Assembly (NCBI GenBank): GCA_900545515.1
Contig: UQZA01000011.1
Span: 16,738-80,737, forward strand
Direction: 5' to 3'
Length of the DNA: 64,000 nt
Origin: an uncultured Eubacteriales bacterium
Lineage (GTDB): Bacteria; Bacillota; Clostridia; Oscillospirales; Oscillospiraceae
Every line of letters begins with the position of its first letter. Position 1 is the first letter of the stretch. A program made the translations under genes and the position numbers. Positions 50,026 through 60,100 of the stretch are shown one piece after another. The notes below the pieces were generated by a model. It was not told the DNA's origin. It was given only the letters and a program-made list of their open reading frames with translations, and did no database searches.

Positions 50026-50877
50026 ATGGCGGGCGTTTCCACCAAAGACATCAAGCAACGCATCCGGAGCATGGAGAGCACCCGGCAAATCACCCGGGCC
50101 ATGGAAATGGTGGCTGCCTCCAAGCTCCGCCACGCCCAGGACCGGATTCGGGACAGCCGTCCCTACTTCGAGATCCTCTATGGAACCATTGCCCACATCG
50201 CCTGCACCCGGCCGGATTTTTCCTCCCCCTATCTCACCCGGCGGGAGGGGAAGCGGGTCTGCTGCATTGTGATTGCCGGTGACCGGGGTTTGGCTGGCGG
50301 CTATAACAACAACATGTTCAAGCTGGTTCAGCAGGAGCTGGGGGAGAAGGAGCTATCGGTTTTGCCCATGGGTAAGCGGGCAGTGGAGCATTTCCGCGGC
50401 CGGGGCGTACCCCTTGTTACCCAGGCCTACAGCGAGGCGGCCGATGTCACCATTGGTGACTGCTTCTCCCTGTCCAAGCAGCTGGCCAAAGCCTATTTGG
50501 CCGGGGAGTTCGACGAAATTTCTGTGGCCTTTACCAATTTTGTCTCAGTTCTGTCCCAAACTCCGGCTATTTTGCCGCTGCTCCCTCTGTCCCTCACGGC
50601 CGCGTCCAGGCAGGAGCCGGAGGAGGCGGCAGCTCTGTATGAGCCGGACCCCCAGACGGTGTTTGACGCCATCATCCCGGAGTACTTGGGGGGCGTGGTT
50701 TACGGCGCGCTGTGTGAATCCGTGGCCAGCGAGCTGGCGGCCCGGCGGACGGCCATGGATGCCGCCACGAAAAACGCCGACGAGATGATTGGGAACCTGA
50801 ACCTGCAATTCAACCGCGCCCGCCAGGGCGCCATTACCCAGGAGATCACCGAGATCGTGGCAGGCGCCGAAGCCTGA
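50026..50877 (+). CDS. atpG: ATP synthase subunit gamma
   Basis: 283 residues, the central rotor shaft. Front MAGVSTKDIKQRIRSMESTR, QITRAMEMVAASKLRHAQ and the end KNADEMIGNLNLQFNRARQG with AITQEITEIVAGAEA are the conserved coiled-coil ends. The central Rossmann-like domain has VIAGDRGLAGGYNNN. AGGAGGCTGACCC precedes the start. Confidence 0.97.
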   Translation: MAGVSTKDIKQRIRSMESTRQITRAMEMVAASKLRHAQDRIRDSRPYFEILYGTIAHIACTRPDFSSPYLTRREGKRVCCIVIAGDRGLAGGYNNNMFKLVQQELGEKELSVLPMGKRAVEHFRGRGVPLVTQAYSEAADVTIGDCFSLSKQLAKAYLAGEFDEISVAFTNFVSVLSQTPAILPLLPLSLTAASRQEPEEAAALYEPDPQTVFDAIIPEYLGGVVYGALCESVASELAARRTAMDAATKNADEMIGNLNLQFNRARQGAITQEITEIVAGAEA

Positions 50878-50905
50878 CCGGTCCGGATGCAAGGAGTTGA
50901 CCCCT

Positions 50906-52297
50906 ATGGCCAAAAATATTGGTACTGTGATTCAAGTCATCGGCCCCGTGCTGGATATCCGCTTTCCCGAGGGGAGCCTGCCGGAGCTGCTGAATGCCAT
51001 TGAAGTTCCCAATGGCGAGGCCACCATTGTGGCCGAGGTCGCCCAGCATCTGGGCGACAATGTGGTCCGGGCCGTCGCCATGAGCTCCACCGACGGCCTT
51101 CAGCGGGGGGTTCCCGCCACGGACACCGGCGCGCCCATTTCCGTCCCTGTGGGCGAGGGCTGCCTGGGCCGGATGTTTAACCTGCTGGGCCAACCCATCG
51201 ACGAGCAGCCCGCCCCCAGAGCGGCAGATCACTGGCCCATTCACCGCCCCGCCCCCTCCTATGAGGACCAGGCCAGCACCACGGAGATCCTGGAAACCGG
51301 GATCAAGGTGGTGGATCTGATTTGTCCCTATGCCAAGGGCGGCAAAATCGGCCTCTTTGGCGGCGCAGGAGTGGGCAAAACGGTGCTCATCATGGAACTC
51401 ATCAACAACATCGCCAAAGAGCACGGCGGTATTTCCGTCTTCACCGGTGTGGGCGAGCGCACCCGGGAGGGCAACGACCTGTACAACGAGATGAAGCAGT
51501 CCGGCGTCCTGGCCAAGACCGCCTTGGTCTATGGTCAGATGAACGAGCCGCCTGGAGCCAGAATGCGGGTAGGCCTGTCAGGTCTCACCATGGCGGAGTA
51601 TTTCCGGGATGTGAAGCATCAGGATGTGCTCCTCTTCATTGACAACATCTTCCGCTTCACCCAGGCAGGCTCCGAGGTCTCTGCCCTCCTGGGCCGTATG
51701 CCCTCTGCCGTGGGTTACCAACCTACATTGGCCACGGAGATGGGCGCGCTGCAGGAGCGCATCACCTCTACCAAGGAGGGATCCATCACCTCTGTGCAGG
51801 CAGTCTATGTGCCTGCCGACGACCTGACAGACCCGGCCCCTGCCACCACCTTTGCCCACCTGGACGCCACGACGGTGCTGGATCGTGGCATTTCCTCCCT
51901 GGGTATTTACCCGGCAGTGGACCCCCTGGCTTCTACCTCCCGGATTTTAAATCCGGAAATTCTGGGCCGGGAGCACTATGAGGTGGCCCGGGATGTGCAA
52001 CGGATTCTCCAGCGGTACAAGGAGCTGCAGGATATCATTGCCATTATGGGCATGGATGAGCTGTCCGACGAGGATAAGCTCACGGTGAACCGGGCCCGGA
52101 AGGTCCAGCGGTTCCTGTCTCAGCCCTTTACCGTGGCGGAGGAGTTCACCGGCATGACCGGCAAGTATGTGCCTCTGAAAGAGACCATCCGGGGCTTCCG
52201 GGAGATCATCGAAGGCAAACACGACAGTCTGCCGGAGTCGGCGTTCCTCTTTGCCGGGTCCATCGACGATGTGGTGGCCAAGGCCAGCAAGGGGTGA
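50906..52297 (+). CDS. atpD: ATP synthase subunit beta
   Basis: 463 residues, catalytic subunit. Walker A GGAGVGKTVLIMELI, GERTREGNDL, Walker B VLLFIDNIFRF and the signature PAVDPLASTSRIL are present. AAGGAGTTGACCCCT before ATG 50906 sets the start. The protein is of normal length, and the C-terminal part carries GKYVPLKETIRGF. Confidence 0.98.
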   Translation: MAKNIGTVIQVIGPVLDIRFPEGSLPELLNAIEVPNGEATIVAEVAQHLGDNVVRAVAMSSTDGLQRGVPATDTGAPISVPVGEGCLGRMFNLLGQPIDEQPAPRAADHWPIHRPAPSYEDQASTTEILETGIKVVDLICPYAKGGKIGLFGGAGVGKTVLIMELINNIAKEHGGISVFTGVGERTREGNDLYNEMKQSGVLAKTALVYGQMNEPPGARMRVGLSGLTMAEYFRDVKHQDVLLFIDNIFRFTQAGSEVSALLGRMPSAVGYQPTLATEMGALQERITSTKEGSITSVQAVYVPADDLTDPAPATTFAHLDATTVLDRGISSLGIYPAVDPLASTSRILNPEILGREHYEVARDVQRILQRYKELQDIIAIMGMDELSDEDKLTVNRARKVQRFLSQPFTVAEEFTGMTGKYVPLKETIRGFREIIEGKHDSLPESAFLFAGSIDDVVAKASKG

Positions 52298-52302
52298 GCG
52301 CC

Positions 52303-52707
52303 ATGACGGCCTTTCATCTGAAAATTGTCACGCCAGACGGCCTCTTTTTTGACGGAGACGCGTTCTCCCTCACCGTTCGTACCGTCGCAGGAGATGTGGG
52401 CATTTTGGCCGGCCACTTGGACCTGGTGACTGCCCTGGGCATGGGCCGGGCTACGGTAGTCACAGACCAGGGAACCCGGTATGCAGCCTGCATTGGCGGG
52501 ATGCTGTCGGTGGAGAAGGAGCTGGTGACCCTGGTAGCGACCACCTTTGAGTGGGCGGAGGACATTGACACCGCTCGGGCCCAGGCCTCCTATGAGCGGG
52601 CCCAAAAGGTTTTGCACAGCAAAAACGCCAGCCAGGTAGAGCTGAAGCTGGCCGAAGCCCGGCTAAAGCGGGCCCTGGTCCGCCGGGGTGTGGCAGCTGG
52701 TCAATAA
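52303..52707 (+). CDS. atpC: ATP synthase subunit epsilon
   Basis: 134 residues: beta-sandwich (FHLKIVTPDGLFFDGDAFSL ... GDVGILAGHLDLVTALG) and two C-terminal helices (DIDTARAQASYERAQKVL; ELKLAEARLKRALVRRG), which can inhibit ATP hydrolysis. AAGGGGTGAGCGCC before ATG 52303 sets the start. Last gene of the operon, followed by a strong terminator. Confidence 0.96.
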   Translation: MTAFHLKIVTPDGLFFDGDAFSLTVRTVAGDVGILAGHLDLVTALGMGRATVVTDQGTRYAACIGGMLSVEKELVTLVATTFEWAEDIDTARAQASYERAQKVLHSKNASQVELKLAEARLKRALVRRGVAAGQ

Positions 52708-52715
52708 ACAAATCA

Positions 52716-52761
52716 AGCGCTGAACAGTAAGAAACGCCATGCTGTTCAGCGCTCTTGTTTT
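52716..52761 (+). terminator. Terminator of the ATP synthase operon
   Basis: AGCGCTGAACAG (52716-52727) pairs perfectly with CTGTTCAGCGCT (52742-52753), then CTTGTTTT. Confidence 0.92.
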
Positions 52762-52781
52762 GGAATGAAATGTGAAACCAC

Positions 52782-52810
52782 TTGCAATTTTCTGGAAATT
52801 GCGGTATACT
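52782..52810 (+). promoter_or_regulatory. Promoter of the ArsR-like regulator
   Basis: TTGCAA (52782-52787), 17-base spacer, TATACT (52805-52810). The following TTGTTAACAA and TGTGTGAACAAAA resemble half-sites of the repeat in front of the giant protease. Confidence 0.75.
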
Positions 52811-52852
52811 TGTTAACAAATGTGTGAACAAAAAAGTGGATGGAGGCTGCTT

Positions 52853-53938
52853 ATGAACGTCACTGCGACCAACGAGCCCTGCATGATTCTGGAGACGGTG
52901 GAGCTGCTGTATGCCTTTATCAATGAGCTCCCGGCCGGTGAGCTGACGGCCCCCGGCCCATACACCATCCCTTCGTCAGAGCTGCAGCACATGCTGACAT
53001 CCGCCACGGAGGGGATCTCCAGGCAGGACCCGGCGATGCAGTTTTTCTTTCTGAAGGAGCCGCTCCAGGATGGATCTGGGCTCTTTACCTGCCTGGCCAG
53101 GGCTGTCGTTTATAACACCATGGACTTCTCCTGCAAGACCCTGGGGGCGTCTTTTGACTCCCTGCGGCGAAATTGGCAGGAGCTGCGGCAGCGGGGAGAG
53201 CATATTTCCGCCATTGGGGAATTTGGTATGGACTACATGGAGCAGGAGGACAGAAGCTTTGTTCCCCTGTCTGTGGATCTGGAACGGCTGGAGGTGACGC
53301 CGGAATACCGGCAAAAGCTCTTGGAGGTGTTTTCCGGATTTGAGACATATACCGCCATTCTTGAAAAGATGCTGGAGCCCGTTGCTACCCGGCTGGAGGC
53401 GCTGCTGCGTCCCTGGGCTTTGCGGGCAGAGCCCTTGGCCAGGAGCTGGGAGGCACGTTATCGAGAGGGAAATGCTGTGGAAATTTTGAAGAAACGGGCA
53501 TGCTGCAATGCAGGAAGCTCCGTGCAGGCGCTATTCATCAATCTGCGTTATCTACAGCCCACGGCAGCCCCCGGTGTGTTGGATGACGAAGCCAGGACGG
53601 TGTTTTTTCACACCGGCGTGGCCCAGGAGACAGAGCGAAAGGAACCGCTGGATTTTGAGGACTGGGAATACCATGCGTTGCGGCTCCTGGGAAGTCCTGC
53701 ACGGATGAGAATGCTCCAGGCCATGGCGGAGAAACCCATGAGTTCCCGGGAAATGGCTCAGCAGCTGGACCTCCACTTGGGGGCAGTGGGTCGGGATGTG
53801 AAGAGCCTGTTTGACGCCAGGCTGCTGCTGCTGGAATCCGTACAGGGGAGAAACCGCTACAAGACAAACTTTGCATCCATTGAAACCATTATGCAGCATT
53901 TGAAGTCGCTGCAAAAAAAGGGGAGCAATGAATCATAA
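52853..53938 (+). CDS. ArsR-like winged-helix transcription regulator
   Basis: 361 residues. The C-terminal ~75 residues form a winged helix of the ArsR type (LRLLGSPARMRMLQAMAEKP, MSSREMAQQLDLHLGAVGRD, VKSLFDARLLLLE). The first ~280 residues are a helical domain I do not recognise, with LPAGELTAPGPYTIPSSELQ and an all-alpha middle. GGATGGAGGCTGCTT before ATG 52853 sets the start; the frame from 52820 has none. Its position before the giant SLH protease and the shared operator-like sequence suggest that it controls that gene. It probably does not sense metals, since the usual ArsR cysteine motif is absent. Confidence 0.85.
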   Translation: MNVTATNEPCMILETVELLYAFINELPAGELTAPGPYTIPSSELQHMLTSATEGISRQDPAMQFFFLKEPLQDGSGLFTCLARAVVYNTMDFSCKTLGASFDSLRRNWQELRQRGEHISAIGEFGMDYMEQEDRSFVPLSVDLERLEVTPEYRQKLLEVFSGFETYTAILEKMLEPVATRLEALLRPWALRAEPLARSWEARYREGNAVEILKKRACCNAGSSVQALFINLRYLQPTAAPGVLDDEARTVFFHTGVAQETERKEPLDFEDWEYHALRLLGSPARMRMLQAMAEKPMSSREMAQQLDLHLGAVGRDVKSLFDARLLLLESVQGRNRYKTNFASIETIMQHLKSLQKKGSNES

Positions 53939-53990
53939 CAGGCGCCTGCTTCACTGCGGCACGATGCAGCGGTGGAGCAGGCGTCTGTTT
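53938..53990 (+). terminator. Terminator of the regulator gene
   Basis: CAGGCGCCTGCTTCACTGC pairs with GCAGCGGTGGAGCAGGCGTC with G-U pairs and one bulge, followed by TGTTT. It separates the regulator from the protease gene. Confidence 0.7.
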
Positions 53991-54026
53991 GCCTGCAAAA
54001 TAGCTAAATTTTCTTCTGTGTAGGTA

Positions 54027-54055
54027 TTGCAATTTTGTGAACGATGTGGTAAGAT
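54027..54055 (+). promoter_or_regulatory. Promoter of the giant subtilase
   Basis: TTGCAA (54027-54032), 17-base spacer, TAAGAT (54050-54055). The -35 box is identical to that of the regulator promoter at 52782. Confidence 0.8.
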
Positions 54056-54079
54056 CCCCATAAGGGTGTTCACAAAATT
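54031..54079. promoter_or_regulatory. Perfect 12-bp inverted repeat over the protease promoter (operator candidate)
   Basis: AATTTTGTGAAC (54031-54042) and GTTCACAAAATT (54068-54079) are exact reverse complements, 25 bases apart, enclosing the -10 box and start of transcription. This is the form expected of a looped or paired repressor operator. Confidence 0.75.
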
Positions 54080-54121
54080 ATGAACACCGAATTTCAGATT
54101 GCACAGAAAGGAAGGACAAAC

Positions 54122-57100
54122 ATGAAAGCACGTACAAGACTGCTGGCGTCGTTTCTGGCGCTGCTGCTGTGCCTGAGTCCCGTGACCGTTTGGGCGTCTC
54201 CCGAAGCGCCCCGACCCAGTCATGTGGTGGACCTGGCGCTGAGCGATACTGCGGAGTCTCAGCTCCCCCTCCGGGAGGCAGTGGCCCCTCTGGGTTATCG
54301 GCAGGACGATTGGGTTACGGTTATGGTGGAGCTGGAGGAGGAGCCGCTCCTAAATGGGCAGGTCCTGCGGGAGGACTTACATACTGCCTCCTGTCAGGCT
54401 GAGGCCCAGCGGCTGCTGGCTTCTCATGAGGCTCTACAGGAGAAAATCCGCCGCCTGCCCTGGACTGCGGCCCAGGCGACCAGTCATGAAAAAAGTCCCA
54501 CCTATGAGTACACTGCCATTTTTAACGGCTTCGCCATGGAGATGTGCTATGGTGATCTGGAAGCGCTGCAGGCCATGCCAGGCGTGAAGTCCGCGTATGT
54601 GGCTACCCGCTATGAGGCCCCCCAGCCAGTGGAAACGGGCTTGGAGCCTATGATGGCAGGCAGTACCGGGGGCATTGGCTCCGATGTGGTCAATGCCATG
54701 GGATATGACGGCAGCGGCATGATGGTAGCCGTTTTGGATACCGGCTTGGACACGGACCATGTTGCCTTTGCAACTGCGCCCCAAGTGCAGACCCTGACCC
54801 TGGAGGAGCTGGAGACCCGAATGAACCAGGTCCAGCTCCATGCGGAACTGGACGGGGCGGAGGCTGCCTATGTTTCCGGCAAAATTCCTTATGCCTACGA
54901 CTATGGTTCCGGTGAGGCAGGCGCCGAAGCCGTCCGGGACTCTGCCGGCCATGGCACCCATGTGGCTGGTACGGTAGCGGGAAATTGTGAAGAGCTGCGA
55001 GGCGTGGCCCCCAATGCCCAGCTGCTCATTATGAAGGTGACGAGTCCCGATGGTTCCATTTTGGACAGCACCATTTTGGCGGCCCTGGAGGATGCCGTCC
55101 TTTTGGGCGTGGATGCGGTCAACATGAGTCTGGGCGCATCGGCTGGCTTTGCAGATACTGAGGAGACCGCCGTGCAGGACGCCTATTACCGCTGTGCCCA
55201 GGCGGGCGTCAGCCTGATGATTGCCGCAGGTAACGACATGAACAGCGCCGTGGGCAACCGGTATGGCAATGGCTTACCCCTGGCGGAGAGCCCGGATAGC
55301 GCCCTGGTCAGCGCACCGTCCACCTCCTTTGCCGCTATGTCTGTGGCCAGTGTGGAGAATTTCAAAACGGAGTGCAGCTATATGAAGCTGGGTCAGACGG
55401 AAATCCTGTTCCAAAATGGCGTGGATAACAATTCCGGCCAGGCTCTGCATGCGGCGAAGATGATTTGCGGGGAGGAGCAGGAAGTCACCCTGCCGTATGT
55501 GATGGTGCCCGGCCTGGGCGATGTGGAGGACTACACCGGCCTGGATGTGGCGGGAAAAGTTGCAGTGGTCCAGCGAGGTGTCCTGAGCTTTTCCGATAAG
55601 GCCAATTATGCGGCTGCAGCGGGCGCTGTGGGCTGTATCATTTATAACAACGAAAGCGGCAGCCTCCTGCCTGGCCTTGGGGAGACCGTCTCAATCGGAA
55701 CCGTGGGCATTTCCCAGGCGGACGGGCAAAAGCTGGCGATGGCGGAGGAGAAACAGATTTCCTTCTCTCCCGCCTGGATCGATTACCGCGCTACGGACAC
55801 CAGCGCGAAGCCTTCGTCTTTCAGCGACTGGGGCCCCACCCCGGACCTTCAGCTGAAGCCGGAAATGGCAGCGCCTGGCGGCAACATTTCCTCTGCCAAG
55901 CCTGGCGGCGGCTTCCAGCTGATGAGCGGTACCTCCATGGCATCTCCTCATATGGCCGGTGCTGCAGCGGTGGTGCGGCAGTATTTGCAGGAAAAGCTGG
56001 GTCTTACAGAATCCGGCCAAGTGCACGACCTGACAGACGCGCTCCTGATGAGCACGGCCCATCCTGCCCTCCGGGAGGACGGCAGTCCCTATTCTCCCCG
56101 TCAGCAAGGCGCGGGCGTCCTCAACCTGAAGGATGCCGTCATGGCGGAAGCCTATCTCACGGTGGACGGCTGCGACCGGCCCAAGGCACAGCTGGGGGAG
56201 AGCGGGGAAGGCAGCTACACCTTTACCTTCCGGGTTCATAATTTGGGACAGACCCCCCTGTCCTATACCCCAAACCTCATCTCCACCACAGAGGGCGTGG
56301 TGGAGGATCAGGGACATAGCTTCATAGACATGGTTCCCTGCAGGTTGCAGGAGGGAACGGACTATACTGTGACCTATGAGGGCCTGACCCAGGGCAATCA
56401 GCTGACAGTTCCGGCAGGTGGTGAAGCGGCCTGTACGGTGACCCTTGCTCTGACCCAGAGCTGGAAGGCCCAGATTTTGGAGGATTTCCCCAACGGAAAC
56501 TACGTGGAGGGCTATGTGAGCCTGGTTCCGGAGGGAGAGGGTGTGACCCTGGGGCTGCCCTACCTGGGCTTCTACGCAGACTGGGAGCAGGCGCCCTTGT
56601 TTGATGATGTGCCTGACGGGGACTATTACATTTCCCCCACCCGGCTTGTGGGTGCCAGCACAGACTATATTGGTGGCAACTATCTGGGAATGGGCTTTGG
56701 TGGAACCTATGATTACAGCAAGCTGGCCTTCTCCGCCGATTACAATGGAGAGGGGAACCGGGCTTTGGCCTTGATTCCAGGACTGCGCCGGAATGCAACC
56801 AGTTTAAATCTCTCTGTGCTGGACCCGGCAGGCAGCGTGATGTGGGAATCCAGCTATGACCGGGTGCCGAAGAACTACTTTAACACCAACTCCGGCGGCA
56901 TTACCCTCTTGGCGGTTTGGGAGGGGTGGGACGGCTGCCTGACAGACGGAACCTATGCCCCTGAGGGCCCAGGCTATATCTACCGGCTCACTGGCAGCGT
57001 GGGTCAGTCTCAGGCGAAGCAGACCATGGACATTCCCTTCTTCTTGGACAATACCGCCCCCAAGGCCACAGATTTTACGCTGATGGAGGAGGATGGCCGT

Positions 57101-60100
57101 TACCTCCTGGAGTTCCTGGTTCAGGACAACCACTATGTCAATTACATTCAGCTTGGGGATTCCACCAGCCAGGAACGGCTGGCAGCTGTGGGAGACGGCT
57201 TTGGGGAGATCACAGAGCCGGGAGCTCTGACCCAAGTTTCCATTGACATTACAAACTATGGCGACCTCTGCGCGAAAAAGGGACTGAACCCTGCCCGGAT
57301 TACGGTATATACCACAGACTATGCGGGCAATACCAGCATGAACTATGTGGAGATTGGTCCCCGGTCCATGACGCTGGAGAATCTGAGCCTGGATGTGGGG
57401 GCAACGGAGCAGATTGCCTATACCATCCGCCCGGACAAGCTTTCCTCCATTCCTCTTACCTGGACCAGCTCCAATGAGTCTGTGGCCACGGTGGACGAGG
57501 GAGGCCGGGTTACAGGCCTGCGGAATGGTACCGCTGTTGTAAGTGCCAGAGCGGCTTCCGGCCTCACGGCCAGCTGCCATGTTACAGTTGGCACCGGTGT
57601 GACCAATGAGGAGCTGCAAAACCACTACGGCGAGACACCGTACCTGAACGACCGCTTCCAGGCAGGTGATTTTTGGTACAAGGTGACAGGACCTGACACG
57701 GTGCAATTGATTCGGGACCCTGGGTCTAGTTGGAGCAGCTATCCGGAGCTCTCCGGAGAGATTATCGTTCCCGCCGAAGTCACCTATGAGAATACGGCCT
57801 TCCGAGTCACCAGCATTGGAGAGCATGCTTTCGGGAACAACAGTGGTATCACTGCTGTCACCCTGCCGGATATCCTGGAGACCATTGGCGAGTCTGCGTT
57901 CTCGGGCTGCTATGCCCTGGAGCTTACCTATTTGCCGGATTCGATCCGCAGGCTGGACGATATGGCCTTCCAATATTCCAGCGGTGTTCACTGCAATCTG
58001 CCGGCCAATTTGGAGGTCATGGGTTCCAAGGTATTCAACGGAACAGGCATCACGGAGGCAGTCATCCCCGAGTCTGTGATCCGGCTGGGTGACGAGGCCT
58101 TTGCCGGCTGCTACAGCCTGACGAAAGTGGAGTTTTTGGGGCTTCCGGAGGAACTGGGCGAAGGCCTGTTTACCTTTGACTCTGCATTGGAAACGGTTGT
58201 TTTGCCCCAGGGGCTCACGGAGATTCCAGACAATATGTTCCAGTACTGCGCCAGCTTGACGGATGTCCAGATCCCGGATACGGTGACCGTCATTGGGGAG
58301 TCAGCCTTTGCATATGCCGGTCTTACGGAAATTGTCATTCCGGAGGCCTGCCGGGAGATCGGCATCTCTGCCTTTGCCTACAATGCCAGCAGAGTCATTC
58401 GAATTGCCAACCAGGTGGAACGGGTGGAAGAGGAGGCATTTGCAGGCTGTAAAAATGTGGAAACCGTTATCTTCGGCAAATCTGTCCAGTACATTGGAGC
58501 AGGTGTACTGAACTACGTGACGCCTGCTGAGGGCCTGGACGAAATCCACATCGAGGTGGTCAGCGAGTCTGCAGCCAGCGCGTTGTTCTGCAGCGGCTAC
58601 CATGGCGTGGTGTACAAGGATGGCCTGCCCTATGTAGTTTACACCGGGTTACCGTTCCAGTCCGATGGTGTGATCTATCAGCCCACCAGTGACCGGACCG
58701 CCTTTGTTGCAGGCTGCTATGACCATGCGGGTGAGAATCTGGTGATCCCCGAGACGGTCTATTCGGAGCCGGATGACATGACCTATACGGTTACCGGAAT
58801 TGAAGCTGGTGGTTTAGGAGGTGCAAAAGGCACGGTGACGTTGCCGGAAACCGTTACCTGGATCAGCCACTTGGCATCTAGCGGTTCGGAAATCACCTCC
58901 ATCCACCTTCCCCAGGGACTGACAGAAATCCGGGAGCGGGCGTTCCTTGGTATGGGACAGGCTGAAACCTGGGCGGACGAGACGCTGACAGTTCCTGGTG
59001 GTGTAGGAACCTTCGGGGAGGCAGCGTTCAGCGAGACCCATTACCGAAGGGCAGTTCTCTCCGAGGGAATTACCCAGGTGAGCAGGAGCGCTTTTGAAAT
59101 GGCTGGATCCTTAGAGGAAGTCTGCTTACCGGATACTGTGACCAAAATCGGTGTGGGCGCTTTCCGCTACTGCGGCGCCCTGGAGGCAGTTTCGCTGCCG
59201 GAGGGATTGGAACGCGTGGAGAAGGAGGCATTTTACTCTGCACCGCTGGATGAGGAAATCGTGATCCCAGACAGTGTAACTTATATCGGAGCCCAAGCCT
59301 TTACGGGGAGCGTCTGGGACGAGGACTATCATGAAATTCCCACCGGTCCAAAGCAGGTTGCGATTGGCGGCGGACTCCGGGATTTGGGTTGGAATGCCTT
59401 CCGGAAGGATGCGGTCATTACCACAGTCCTAAACAGCCAGCGGAATCTCTGCGTCACCTTTGGCGACCTGGAGCAGATCCCCGCAGTCATCTGGGACGGC
59501 AAAACTGCCATTCCTCTGGGTGACGGCTCCTGCGTCCCCGAGGGCAAGACCGTCACCGTGACTGGCGATGTAACCATTGACGGCAAGCTCTGCATCGAGG
59601 GCAAGCTGGTTGTGGATCCCACCGCCACCCTCATCATTACGGAAGACGCGGTGATCGTGGGCGCAGAGAACATCGAGTACAAGACCTGTGACGGCGGCGA
59701 GGATTGCTTCAGCAAGACCTTCACCGACCTGAACACCAACCGCTGGCACCATGTGTACACCGATTACGTCATTGCCCGTGGCCTCATGAACGGCATGAGC
59801 AGCACCCAGTTCGCCCCCGAGGCGAATCTGACGCGGGGCCAACTGGTGACTACCCTGTACCGCCTGGCTGGGGAACCGGAAGTGACCGAGCCTGCAACCT
59901 TTGCCGATGTGGCGGAGGGCCGGTATTTCACCGATGCCATTGCCTGGGCCGAGGATCTGGGGATTGCCGAGGGTATCACCGAGACAGAATTTGCTCCTGA
60001 AGGCGCCGTGACCCGGGAGCAGGCTGTGACCTTCCTGTACCGGTACGTGGTGAACTACCTGGGTCAGGAGCCCGCCAGGGGCGGCGACCTGTCCATCTTC

